The position numbers and the translations under genes are program-made. Shown piece after piece: positions 1 to 7,873 of a stretch of 14,313 bases of DNA. This DNA is from an uncultured Chloroflexota bacterium (GTDB lineage Bacteria; Chloroflexota; Anaerolineae; Aggregatilineales; Phototrophicaceae). The stretch lies in assembly GCA_937870805.1 (NCBI GenBank), contig CALMZT010000321.1, positions 1 through 14,313 of the forward strand, written 5' to 3'. The stretch's first letter is position 1. Each line of letters starts with the position of its first letter. The notes beneath the pieces are model-generated. The model was not told the origin of the DNA and did not search any database. It saw only the letters and a list, made by a program, of their open reading frames with translations.

Positions 1-3000
1 GCCGGTGCGCCAGTACTTGCTCGCCATCCGCCAGAAGCCGGGGTAGCAGAGGAGCTGGCTCATGTCGCGCACGCTGAAGTTCCCAGCGCCGTAAGCGCAC
101 CCATCCCGTTAAACCATAGCCCGCGATCTGATCGCCAAGATCAGCGCTTTGTGCTAAACGTGACTCGACTTTTTCGAGGATTTCGCTGGTTTCTTCGGGA
201 CGCTGATACACCAATACCTCAAGCTGCCCGTTGAGTGACCAAAGCTGTGCCTGTGTATCGTTACGGCGCAGCGCCGAGCGATAAGTCGCTTCCGTGACTT
301 CAAGGCTTTTCGCAAGTTCACCGCTGTAACAATAGATGATGCTCAGCGCTTGCTGGCTTGTCTCCCAACGCCGTTGATCGCCCAGCTTTTCGTGGATGGC
401 AATCGCCTCTTGCACCAGCGCTTTAGCTTTGTCCCAATTGGCAACCCCAGTTTGATAGAACGCCGCCAGCAGCGACGCCCAACCGATGGCAGGCAAATCA
501 CCCGTTTTCTTCGCCATCGTCGTCGCCCATTCACCATAGCTTGCTGCCGCGCCATGTAACGGTACGGCTGCCATCAACACGCTCACCGCACCGTAAGCCA
601 GCGCACGTTCAGCCGTATCGCCGCCAGCCGCTTCAGCGAGATTAACGGATTTCAATACAGCGTTAGCAGTTGCAATCGTCTCGTTAGCGAAGTAGTAAAT
701 TTCTGAAAGCTGTTCGTAGATGACAGACGCTTTCAGCAGCGCCGCACGGTTCTTGTGCTGGCGTCCGATGAGGAACGACAGTCCGCGATGTGTCAGTTGA
801 ACCAGCGACTCAGTGACCAGGCTGGCGGTTTGTGTCATACTGGTGTGCGTTGTCGGATAGCCCAACAGACGCAGCGCATTTTCGAGGCTGGCACGGCTTT
901 CGGGCAGGCGTCCCAACGCCATGTACGCGCGCCCTAGCTGATATTCCAGTGTCGCGCGGTCAAAGTCCACGATGCCGATCTGGTTATAAATTTGCAGGGC
1001 GCGCTGCAAGCTGGTGGCAGCTTCTTCGTAAGCGCTGCTCTTGAGTGCCAATGTTCCGCTTTGCACTGCATAGTGGGCTTCCTTCTGGATGTAGCCCGCT
1101 TTTCCCCAATGATGCGCCAGCGCGCTGACAAATTCAGGATTATTGGCATGTGCTTTTTCCAGCGCTTCGGCAACCTGACGGTTAAGGCGCTTTTCATCCT
1201 CATCAGAAAGCTCACTCACGATACCCGTGCGCAGCTTATCATGCGCGAAACGCCAGTGCCCCTCTTCCACACTTAACACGGCGGCTTCAGCACCCGTATT
1301 CAACCACTGATCGAGGTCAGTCTGCGGCTCAATCGCGCGCAGCACATCCAAATCCAGTTCGCGCCCGGCAACCGCCGCCGCACGCAGCAGGGGTTGTGCC
1401 TCTTGCGGCACGCGGCTCAAACGGCGCTTGACTACTGTTTGAATGCCACCGGAAAACACGCCGCGCGGCAAAGACATCGTGCGAATCTGGCTGAAATCGC
1501 CGACTTCTTCCGTCAGCGCGCGCAGCACTTCCACGATGAAAAAGGCGTTGCCTTCAGTTTCTTTTTCAAGCAAATTCACGACTTCGTTCTGGCGTATATC
1601 TTCGCCCAGAATTGAAGCGCTGAGTTCGGTAATCGCGTCTTTAGACAGCCGTGACAGTTTCATACTCTGCGCATACGGCACCTGTGACGCAAGATCAGGT
1701 GATTCGTCGGTACGATAGGAGCCAATCAACAGCAGGGGCAGCGTCGTCGTGCTGCGGCTGAGATGTGCCAGCAGCTTCACGCTTTCTGCTTCCCACTGCA
1801 AGTCTTCGAGGATGACGACAGTGGGCTGCTGCAAGCGACGGAACACATCCTCAATCACCGACAGCAAACGGTCTTGCGCGTTCTCTGGCAATAGTTCAGC
1901 CGCTTCCAGAACTGGACGCCCGATGAGCGTGCCAATGTCTGGCACGAGGATTTTAAGTACGCTGGCTTCCAAATCGGTAAGTTCGGTCACGAGGCACAGT
2001 TGACGCAGCGTATCGCGCCACAGCAAATAAGGTGCGCCACCTTCGACAATTGCTTGCCCCCGCAGTACGAGCATCCCACTGACCAGCGCTTGTGTACGCA
2101 TCTCATCGAGCAAGCGCGATTTGCCGACGCCGCTTTCGCCGCCGATGAGCCATGTACTGCCTTTGCCGTAACTGGCATCAGACAGCGCTTGCGTCAGCTT
2201 TTGCATTTCCTCTTTGCGCCCTACGAACTGCGCGGCTTGCAGGAAACTCTCGCGGATCATGTTGTTATCGGTGAGGGAGCGCTGCCCTGTTGCTTCAGCG
2301 TATGCCTGCATCAATTCGTGGGCGTTCATGTAGCGCTCAAGAGGCGACTTCGCCAGCAAACGCTTCAACACAAACGCCAGCCGTTCGTCGATGTCCAGTT
2401 GATTGACATCGGGCACGACGGTAATCACCGCATCCACTAAGGTGCTGATATTCTGAGTATCGAAAGGATGTCGTCCGGCAAGCATCTCATAGACGATCAT
2501 GCCCACCGAATACAAATCAGAAGCTTCACTAGCAGGGTTGCCCATCAGCACTTCGGGTGCGATGTATGCCAGTGTGCCCGCGACCATATCGTCCTGATCT
2601 TCTGGCGCATATTTGCGTGCTACTGCCAGGCCAAAATCGAGCAATTTCACCTGCCCGTTGACAACAGCGACATTATCGGGTTTGAGATCACGATGCAGGA
2701 TGCCGCGCCGATGCAAATACATCAGTGCTTGCATGACCTGCTGCATCAAGCCAACGCGCTCATCGTAGGTAAGCGTGCTGGCAGCTTGCAGGATGTTCTG
2801 AGCATTCTCCAGATATTCCATTGTGAAGAACGGTTGGTAGCTTTCATCAAAACCATAGTCGAGCACACTGATAATGTTGGGATGGCGCAGCGATGCCAGC
2901 ACGCGAAACTCTTGTGCCAAGCCTAAGCGGAAATCGACGGTCTCACGTTCTACTTCTGCGTTAAAGTTGATGGTTGCAAACTGCGATTTTGCATTGACCA

Positions 3001-3151
3001 GATTGACACGCTTCAGCGCAATCGTTTGTCCTGTCAACCGATCAACTGCACGATAAACTGCGCCCATACCACCTGCGCCAATTTTATCGACGAGTTGGTA
3101 GCGTTTGCCCACCATCATCGCGTTATCCATGCCGGCAATTCCTAAAGCCAC
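1..3151 (-). CDS. Ser/Thr protein kinase fused to STAND ATPase and TPR-like region (C-terminus beyond window)
   Basis: Cytoplasmic signalling protein, probably a kinase-regulated STAND switch like mycobacterial PknK; only the first 1050 residues are present and no stop occurs before the left edge. Numbering from the GTG at 3151: the kinase domain is about 17-285, with a glycine loop (G25, G27, G30), catalytic Lys47, HRDLKPDN at 153-160, DFG at 172-174 and APE at 198-200, so all catalytic motifs are intact. An AAA_16/STAND module starts at FVGR (309-312), with Walker A GGESGVGKS at 337-345 and a Walker B-like LEDLQW at 448-453. From about residue 640 on, helical pairs rich in A, L, Y and G look like TPRs. 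The GTG start is chosen because GGTGGAGG lies 6 nt upstream and an in-frame TAG stop lies just before it; ATG at 3130 is the alternative. The unseen C-terminus could carry another output domain. There is no transmembrane segment in the visible part. Substrates are unknown. Confidence 0.93.
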   Translation of the reverse strand, partial: MALGIAGMDNAMMVGKRYQLVDKIGAGGMGAVYRAVDRLTGQTIALKRVNLVNAKSQFATINFNAEVERETVDFRLGLAQEFRVLASLRHPNIISVLDYGFDESYQPFFTMEYLENAQNILQAASTLTYDERVGLMQQVMQALMYLHRRGILHRDLKPDNVAVVNGQVKLLDFGLAVARKYAPEDQDDMVAGTLAYIAPEVLMGNPASEASDLYSVGMIVYEMLAGRHPFDTQNISTLVDAVITVVPDVNQLDIDERLAFVLKRLLAKSPLERYMNAHELMQAYAEATGQRSLTDNNMIRESFLQAAQFVGRKEEMQKLTQALSDASYGKGSTWLIGGESGVGKSRLLDEMRTQALVSGMLVLRGQAIVEGGAPYLLWRDTLRQLCLVTELTDLEASVLKILVPDIGTLIGRPVLEAAELLPENAQDRLLSVIEDVFRRLQQPTVVILEDLQWEAESVKLLAHLSRSTTTLPLLLIGSYRTDESPDLASQVPYAQSMKLSRLSKDAITELSASILGEDIRQNEVVNLLEKETEGNAFFIVEVLRALTEEVGDFSQIRTMSLPRGVFSGGIQTVVKRRLSRVPQEAQPLLRAAAVAGRELDLDVLRAIEPQTDLDQWLNTGAEAAVLSVEEGHWRFAHDKLRTGIVSELSDEDEKRLNRQVAEALEKAHANNPEFVSALAHHWGKAGYIQKEAHYAVQSGTLALKSSAYEEAATSLQRALQIYNQIGIVDFDRATLEYQLGRAYMALGRLPESRASLENALRLLGYPTTHTSMTQTASLVTESLVQLTHRGLSFLIGRQHKNRAALLKASVIYEQLSEIYYFANETIATANAVLKSVNLAEAAGGDTAERALAYGAVSVLMAAVPLHGAAASYGEWATTMAKKTGDLPAIGWASLLAAFYQTGVANWDKAKALVQEAIAIHEKLGDQRRWETSQQALSIIYCYSGELAKSLEVTEATYRSALRRNDTQAQLWSLNGQLEVLVYQRPEETSEILEKVESRLAQSADLGDQIAGYGLTGWVRLRRWELQRARHEPAPLLPRLLADGEQVLAHR

Positions 3152-3157
3152 CTGCTG

Positions 3158-3165
3158 CCTCCACC
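3158..3165 (-). promoter_or_regulatory. Strong Shine-Dalgarno setting a GTG start for the kinase
   Basis: The minus strand reads GGTGGAGG, then 6 nt, then GTG at 3151-3149. The downstream in-frame ATG at 3130 has only a weak AGGA-like sequence before it. This favours the GTG and adds seven residues to the N-terminus. Confidence 0.6.
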
Positions 3166-3171
3166 TCTATC

Positions 3172-3200
3172 AGCATAGTCCATTAAGCGACAGGGGTCAA
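3172..3200 (-). promoter_or_regulatory. Candidate sigma70-type promoter for the kinase gene
   Basis: On the minus strand, -35 TTGACC (3200-3195), a 17-nt spacer and -10 TATGCT (3177-3172). Predicted initiation near 3165 would give a very short leader that begins at the Shine-Dalgarno. The match is good (5/6 and 4/6 with ideal spacing), but it is sequence evidence only. Confidence 0.45.
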
Positions 3201-3246
3201 ATGAACTCAAAATGAAAGTTGCGTCTGCAAACATGGGGGTTATGCA

Positions 3247-3304
3247 GTAGGGGCAGACCTATGTGTCTGCCCACCATCGGGCGCACACGTTGGTACGCCC
3301 CTAC
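3247..3304. repeat. Double-hairpin palindromic repeat bounded by GTAGGGGC / GCCCCTAC
   Basis: Two hairpins in tandem. The first has a perfect 8-bp stem, GGGCAGAC / GTCTGCCC, with a 6-nt loop. The second has an imperfect stem starting GGGCG and ending CGCCC. The whole is enclosed by GTAGGGGCAGACC and GGTACGCCCCTAC, which pair at 11 of 13 positions. Positions 3285-3305 (21 nt) recur exactly, inverted, at 9773-9793, and CGCCCCTACAAT (3296-3307) recurs at 8499-8510. It lies between the PPC gene and the kinase gene, both on the minus strand, so it could also act as an RNA hairpin downstream of the PPC gene. No T-tract follows, so it is not called a terminator. Confidence 0.75.
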
Positions 3305-3363
3305 AATTCCCAATACGCCGTATTCAATAGTTAAAGAGCATAGCCCCCTTGTCCGGGTCATGA

Positions 3364-5034
3364 TTATTTGCCTTCTGTGCTGATTTCGCCTTCAACCAGC
3401 GACAACTCAAATTCGCCTACTGTGTTGCCTGCCTCTTGCGAGAAGCGTGTGGCGATGATCGTGTACGTGCCATCTCCCGGCAGCGTGAAATTCAAAATCT
3501 GCGAATTAAACTGCCCAACAACCGCGCTGTCGCCGTCGTCGTTCTGAATGACTTCAACACCGTTGGGGTCGAGCAAAATCAGCAGCGGGTCGAGCGTATC
3601 ATCAGCAGAGATGTCAATCATGGTAATGGTCACAATGTCGCCTTCACTGCCTTCAAAGGTATAAACCTGCTCGAAGTTTTCGCTGTCGATCACGCTTTGC
3701 ACCGTGTCGCCATATTCCAACACGTTATCCCCATCATCCTCACCGCCGTTCCCCTGTCCAGTGGGATTTTCCTCAAGGCTGGGATAAACGATGACCGAGA
3801 TCTCATATTCCCCTACGCTGTCCCCATCGGCTTCCTGGTAACGGGTAGCAACCACCGTGTACGTCCCGCTTTCCGGCAGTTCATAAGCAAAAATCTGCGA
3901 GTTGAGCGCGCCAACACTGGTATCCACCGCATCGTCGTTACGGGTAAGTTCATTTCCATCACCATCGAGCAGCAGCACCAGCGGGTCAAGTCCATCATCG
4001 CGCGAGGTGTCCACCATCGTGATCGTCACCAGATCACCTGCGTTACCCTCAAATTCGTACTCTTCGCTTGAACGGCGATCTGTGATTTCGCCTTCTTCAA
4101 ACAGGATTTCTTCGCCATTCGTGAGTTCCCGCAAATTCAGCGATACTTCATAGGTTCCTGTACTGGTTCCGGCTTCTTGCTGGAAACGAGTGGCGACGAT
4201 GATATATACGCCGTCTTCTGGCAGGACATAGGTAATCTGCGAGTTGTAGTTCGCGCCTGCTGTGTTAATGTCGTCATTGCGTACCACCTCGCGCCCCCGT
4301 TGATTGATGAGGATGAGCAGTGGATCAAGATCTGCGCGGCTGGACGTTGCCGTCAGTGAGATGCTCACGACGTCGCCTTCGTTCCCCTCAAAAACGTATT
4401 CTTGACCTGCGCTGCGCTGCGTAATTTCGCCTTCGAGCGTTTGACCGTATTCTATCGGTGTCGCATCGTCAGCACGCCCACTTTCGATGATGTCCTGTGG
4501 CACTTCAAGCTCAAGTGTATCGAGCATCGCGCGCACATTGTCTTCCAAGTCATCGCTGTCACGAGGCGGTGAAATGCCCAGAAACAGAAATGGCAGATCG
4601 TCAGGTCCTAGTGTGCTGGCGACCACTAAATAGCCGCCGCTGGTACTGTCGCCGCTGGTGATGAACATTTCAAAGCCGCTTTCGGTTTCAAAGCTATCAA
4701 TGTCACGCGCTCTAAAACTGTCGATGTTAGTCGAAGCGTAGCTGTCTACAATCGTTTCGGGGTTATCCCCAAAAGCCGCTTGTGTATCGCCTTCAATCGG
4801 CCACATCACAAACACCTGCCCTTGCGGATCAAGCGTTAAATTTTGGATGTCATCGGGGTCTTCCAGAATCGCGTAGAAGTTACTATCCGCATAATAGGCA
4901 CTTTGCCAGCCACTTGGGTAGTCAACGGTCAGTCCATATTCTGTCCATTCAAAAGTCTCATCAAGGTTTTCCTGAGCCAACGTCGGAATCACGCCCGTCA
5001 ACAGTATCAGTACAAAAAAGAATAGTCGTTTCAT
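3364..5034 (-). CDS. Secreted protein: PsbP-like N-terminal domain plus three PPC domains
   Basis: A 556-residue exported protein. A signal peptide (MKRLFFF start, hydrophobic to about 19) is probably cut after TLA20. Residues 25-180 resemble the PsbP/DUF1795-type fold (the GLTVDYPSGW stretch is typical). Then come three pre-peptidase C-terminal (PPC, PF04151-like) beta domains at about 195-300, 311-417 and 438-547, each with the pattern YxFEGxxGDxVxIxM, LDPLxxL, RNDD or QNDD, and GxYxxxATR. An acidic Gly/Asn linker (418-437) separates PPC2 and PPC3. No protease or other catalytic motif is visible, so it is probably a binding or structural surface protein. The start is ATG 5034, giving the signal peptide at once and preceded by AAGGAA; an upstream in-frame ATG at 5085 would put a charged stretch before it. 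A weak extended -10 (TGTTACACT, 5084-5076) lies upstream. The kinase gene follows on the same strand after 212 nt. Confidence 0.88.
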   Translation of the reverse strand: MKRLFFFVLILLTGVIPTLAQENLDETFEWTEYGLTVDYPSGWQSAYYADSNFYAILEDPDDIQNLTLDPQGQVFVMWPIEGDTQAAFGDNPETIVDSYASTNIDSFRARDIDSFETESGFEMFITSGDSTSGGYLVVASTLGPDDLPFLFLGISPPRDSDDLEDNVRAMLDTLELEVPQDIIESGRADDATPIEYGQTLEGEITQRSAGQEYVFEGNEGDVVSISLTATSSRADLDPLLILINQRGREVVRNDDINTAGANYNSQITYVLPEDGVYIIVATRFQQEAGTSTGTYEVSLNLRELTNGEEILFEEGEITDRRSSEEYEFEGNAGDLVTITMVDTSRDDGLDPLVLLLDGDGNELTRNDDAVDTSVGALNSQIFAYELPESGTYTVVATRYQEADGDSVGEYEISVIVYPSLEENPTGQGNGGEDDGDNVLEYGDTVQSVIDSENFEQVYTFEGSEGDIVTITMIDISADDTLDPLLILLDPNGVEVIQNDDGDSAVVGQFNSQILNFTLPGDGTYTIIATRFSQEAGNTVGEFELSLVEGEISTEGK

Positions 5035-5205
5035 GCCGTATTCCTTCAATCGCCTAAGCCGCACTTCACACCTCAAGTGTAACATAACTCGCCTCGCTTG
5101 ATTGCGTTCTAGCGGTCACAAACCAGTAATTTTTAATGCTTTTTATCGCATCCAATATCTGTTCCCGTTAAACTACAGGTATTTTAGGATGGTCGAGGAC
5201 ATTTG

Positions 5206-5766
5206 ATGGCTGATTTGGTGCGCCTCTCCAAGTTTCTGGCGTTACTCCTGCGACACAAAGCAGATGAGTTCGGCTTGACGTTGGATGCTGATGGCTTTAC
5301 CGATGTAGACAGCGTGTGGAAGCAGATCAACAAACGCTTTCCCAATCGCTACAACTATAAAGATTTGCTGGCAGTTGTGGATGGGGATGCAGACGGCAAA
5401 AAACGCTATGAGCTAACCGATGGACGCATTCGGGCACTGTTCGGACACAGCGAAGGTGTGCGCGAGGTCACGTATGCCCCTGCTGCGCCGCCTGAAATTT
5501 TGTATCATGGCACAACCCGCAGCACCTTACCGATCATCCGTGAGCAAGGTTTAAGAGCCATGCGCCGCCAATACGTACACTTTGCCGTCAATACGCTGCG
5601 CGCCGGGAAAGTCGCCGCGCGGCATGGCGATACCCCTGTGCTTTTGCGCGTGCGAGCCGGGGATGCCCACCGCGCCGGAGTGGTGTTTTACCATCCCGAA
5701 GAAGAACACTATCTTGCTGATGAACTGCCACCAGAGTTCATCGAGTTTCCAGAAGATACAGTATAA
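5206..5766 (+). CDS. kptA: KptA/Tpt1-family RNA 2'-phosphotransferase
   Basis: A 186-residue cytoplasmic enzyme of normal family length. The family removes an internal 2'-phosphate from RNA using NAD+, giving ADP-ribose 1'',2''-cyclic phosphate and nicotinamide. The N-terminal winged-helix lobe begins LVRLSKFLALLLRH, with R16-H17 as the first two catalytic residues. R67 in KKRYEL matches the third, and R120 or R121 before the VHFA strand matches the fourth. The C-terminal ADP-ribosyltransferase-like lobe has the NAD-contacting YHGTT (100-104). The start is ATG 5206, with GAGG 7 nt upstream; a TTG directly before it (5203) is the alternative. It stands alone, divergent from the PPC gene and convergent with the glycosyltransferase. 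The bacterial substrate is not known: fungal Tpt1 acts in tRNA splicing, a pathway bacteria lack. Confidence 0.95.
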   Translation: MADLVRLSKFLALLLRHKADEFGLTLDADGFTDVDSVWKQINKRFPNRYNYKDLLAVVDGDADGKKRYELTDGRIRALFGHSEGVREVTYAPAAPPEILYHGTTRSTLPIIREQGLRAMRRQYVHFAVNTLRAGKVAARHGDTPVLLRVRAGDAHRAGVVFYHPEEEHYLADELPPEFIEFPEDTV

Positions 5767-5827
5767 GGTCTTTCAATGCATCCACAGGTGATATTGCGAC
5801 AAATACGAGTAGTTTGACCCTCGCATT

Positions 5828-5848
5828 GAACTGATAACTGTCAACTTG
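5828..5848. repeat. Short degenerate heptad tandem repeat (3 units)
   Basis: Units GAACTGA, TAACTGT and CAACTTG follow each other at an exact 7-nt period between the convergent kptA and glycosyltransferase genes. Three units could arise by chance; the call leans on better 7-nt arrays elsewhere in the window. Confidence 0.45.
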
Positions 5849-5850
5849 CA

Positions 5851-7050
5851 TTATCGAGACGCACGTCTACCTTTGCGTCGTGTAAATACCCGTTTGCGTG
5901 GCGCATTCTCAATCAGCGGCTTTTGCGCATACTCCCACACTTCTTTTGCGATTTCCCACACTGCTTCCGGGCGTGCCAGATGCCGGGCGTTCTCCGCCAG
6001 CCGCTTCAATTCATCTGTCCCCTTTGACAGCCATGAATCAATTGCCTCGCTGACTTGTTCGGGCGTGGGCGCGAATACCCCCGCGTCATTCTCGACAACG
6101 TAGGTGACATTGCCTTCTTCCTGACCGGGAATCGCATCGCTGATAATCATCGGCAGTCCAGCGATACAGGCTTCGCTGATCGTGGCGGGTCCCGCTTTCG
6201 TCACCAGCACATCTGCTGCCGCCATCATGCGCGGCATATTGGTCACAAAGCCGTAAGTTGTCACCTTGATGTTCCAGTCCATCGCCTCAAGGCGCTGCTT
6301 GAGTTGCTTGTTACGTCCCGCGACGACCACCAGTTGACACGGCGGTTTTTTGCTGTCAATCGCCTTGACCGTCTCGTACACGGGTCCCATACCATCGCCG
6401 CCGTAAACCATCAACACGGCAGGCAAATCAGGGTCCCAGCCAAGTTCCTTGCGCGCGGAAACCTTGTCCGTCAGCGCTTCGGCAAACTTTGGATGCACAG
6501 GCAGCCCTGTGATACGCATCTGCTCAGGCTTCATGCCATTTTCCAATCCCGCTTCAAACGCAGGCTGCGTGGGCACAAGAGTGCGATCACTGCGCACATC
6601 CCACCATGACACATGCCCTGATACCAAATCAGTGACCACGACCATGTATGGTGGACGCCGTTCAAACTTACGCAGCACATCGAGCATCGGACGATTGACC
6701 AACGGATGTACCGAGACGATCACATCAGCAGGATTCTCACGCAGCAACCGTTTCAGTGCTTTTTCAAATCCGAGCATGAAGTACACACCGCGCGTCAATA
6801 CGCCAATGTTTCCACGCTTATTTGACATTTTGAAGATCAGCGCATACGAGCGCTTGCTGTTGTTCACCAGCCAGGGATAAATTTCGGGAAATTTGTTTAC
6901 GGGATATGGAGAGTATTGACGGAACACATCAATGATCGAAACTTTCGCCTGATTTTCGCCGTATAGTTTATAGAGCGCATCACGGATGGCTTCAGCGGCA
7001 GCCCGGTGTCCCCCGCCTGTATCAGACATCAGAATTAAAATGCGTTTCAT
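5851..7050 (-). CDS. MGDG-synthase / UgtP-family diacylglycerol glycosyltransferase
   Basis: A 399-residue GT28-family enzyme, likely moving a hexose from a UDP-sugar to diacylglycerol at the inner face of the membrane to make glycolipid. The N-terminal MGDG_synth-like domain (about 1-185) has the hallmark SDTGGGHRAAA (9-19) and SVHPLVNRP (113-121). The C-terminal nucleotide-sugar-binding domain (about 205-370) has MVYGGDG (214-220), VAGRN (243-247), TKAGPATISEA (284-294) and GQEEGN (309-314). There is no signal peptide or transmembrane helix, as expected for a monotopic enzyme. The tail (385-399, KR, TRRKGRR) is very basic and may hold it to acidic lipids. The start is ATG 7050, giving the family's MKRILILMSDTGGG opening, with AAGGA 7 nt upstream; a longer frame to 7158 has no such support. 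Sugar and product (mono- or diglycosyl) cannot be read from sequence. Confidence 0.9.
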   Translation of the reverse strand: MKRILILMSDTGGGHRAAAEAIRDALYKLYGENQAKVSIIDVFRQYSPYPVNKFPEIYPWLVNNSKRSYALIFKMSNKRGNIGVLTRGVYFMLGFEKALKRLLRENPADVIVSVHPLVNRPMLDVLRKFERRPPYMVVVTDLVSGHVSWWDVRSDRTLVPTQPAFEAGLENGMKPEQMRITGLPVHPKFAEALTDKVSARKELGWDPDLPAVLMVYGGDGMGPVYETVKAIDSKKPPCQLVVVAGRNKQLKQRLEAMDWNIKVTTYGFVTNMPRMMAAADVLVTKAGPATISEACIAGLPMIISDAIPGQEEGNVTYVVENDAGVFAPTPEQVSEAIDSWLSKGTDELKRLAENARHLARPEAVWEIAKEVWEYAQKPLIENAPRKRVFTRRKGRRASR

Positions 7051-7177
7051 GGATAAGTCCTTGTGAAAATGGTTCTTTGCAGCAGCATAAGGTGCTTTGC
7101 AATAAGATAACCCCCATCGGGGAGAATGGATTTCACGCTGCCTCAATAGTACCATCATCTCTTAGGATTTTGGCTTG

Positions 7178-7186
7178 TGTTATACT
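7178..7186 (+). promoter_or_regulatory. Candidate extended -10 promoter for the S2P-HD pair
   Basis: TGTTATACT is an extended -10 (TGn plus TATACT at 7181-7186), about 40 nt before the GTG start at 7226. No convincing -35 lies 17 nt upstream. Confidence 0.35.
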
Positions 7187-7213
7187 GTTTCTGGTGGTGA
7201 CTTTACCTGCTGT

Positions 7214-7219
7214 GAGGAG
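7214..7219 (+). promoter_or_regulatory. Shine-Dalgarno setting a GTG start for the S2P protease
   Basis: GAGGAG is followed by 6 nt and the GTG at 7226. An in-frame TTG at 7175 would add 17 residues with no ribosome site and would place the predicted -10 inside the gene; ATG at 7253-7255 lacks a good site. Confidence 0.6.
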
Positions 7220-7225
7220 TTTCTC

Positions 7226-7873
7226 GTGTTATTTCGGCTGCTCTCCGGTCAAATGCCTGTAGAAGTGTTTATTGCTTTCCTCGTCGCGCTGACCTTAGGC
7301 ATGACGGTTCATGAATTCGCGCATAACTATGGCGCTTACATCATGGGCGACCCTACCCCAAAGTACAACGGACGCTTGACACTTAATCCGCTGGTGCATA
7401 TTTACTGGCCCGGCTGGCTGATGTTTGCCGTCGTCGGTTTCGGTGTTTTAGGTACTGCGCCGATTTCGCCGGAACGCCTTCCCGCAGAAAATCGCCGCTG
7501 GCGCTGGCTGGTAGCGGTTGGCGCTGGTCCAGTTTCGAACCTGCTGCTGGCAATCGTGCTGGGGATTATCATGCGTATCGTGGGAAGCAACTTATCCTTT
7601 ACCTTCCTCAACATGATGTATTTCGCCATTTACATCAATGTACTGCTGTTCGTGTTTAATCTCCTGCCCCTGTTCCCAATTGACGGCTGGCAAATTGTCT
7701 ACGCGCTGCTGCCGCCTGACCTTGCCTATGTCTGGAAACGCTATCAACAGGAAAGCTCCTATGTCTTGCTAGGGCTGATTATCCTGGGATTCATTAGCCC
7801 ACAGCTCAATATTCTGGGATTTTTGATTAGCGGTCCCACCGATGCCATCACCCGCGCCCTACTTGGACTCTGA
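7226..7873 (+). CDS. Site-2 protease (peptidase M50 family), minimal membrane metalloprotease
   Basis: A 215-residue polytopic membrane protein and intramembrane zinc protease. Numbering from GTG 7226: the zinc motif HEFAH is at 29-33 within the first hydrophobic helix (about 13-33). GAGPVSNLLLAIVLG (99-113) is the conserved NLLLA-type helix, and FNLLPLFPIDGWQ (144-156) carries the third zinc ligand, D153, in the usual NxxPxxPxDG context. Further hydrophobic stretches lie at about 62-78, 127-148 and 178-200. It has no PDZ or CBS domain, placing it with the short M50B-type peptidases whose substrates are mostly unknown. Its stop codon overlaps the start of the HD gene (TGATG), so the two are probably translationally coupled. 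It is divergent from the glycosyltransferase gene. Confidence 0.9.
   Translation: MLFRLLSGQMPVEVFIAFLVALTLGMTVHEFAHNYGAYIMGDPTPKYNGRLTLNPLVHIYWPGWLMFAVVGFGVLGTAPISPERLPAENRRWRWLVAVGAGPVSNLLLAIVLGIIMRIVGSNLSFTFLNMMYFAIYINVLLFVFNLLPLFPIDGWQIVYALLPPDLAYVWKRYQQESSYVLLGLIILGFISPQLNILGFLISGPTDAITRALLGL

Noticed and set aside
2000..2926. Plus-strand frames of 146 and 152 codons opposite the kinase gene
   Set aside because: They lie antisense to the continuous kinase-STAND frame, which holds Walker A, DFG and HRD motifs; they show no motif of their own.
3247..3304. Possible intrinsic terminator for the PPC gene
   Set aside because: The hairpins are strong but no T-run follows on the minus strand, and related copies occur at sites unrelated to transcript ends.
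3436..4071. Plus-strand frame of 211 codons opposite the PPC gene
   Set aside because: It is a shadow of the three PPC repeats on the other strand and has no ribosome site or recognisable domain.
7121..7158. Longer start (ATG 7158) for the glycosyltransferase
   Set aside because: It adds 36 residues with no family match and reads back toward the divergent promoter, while ATG 7050 has AAGGA and the family N-terminus.
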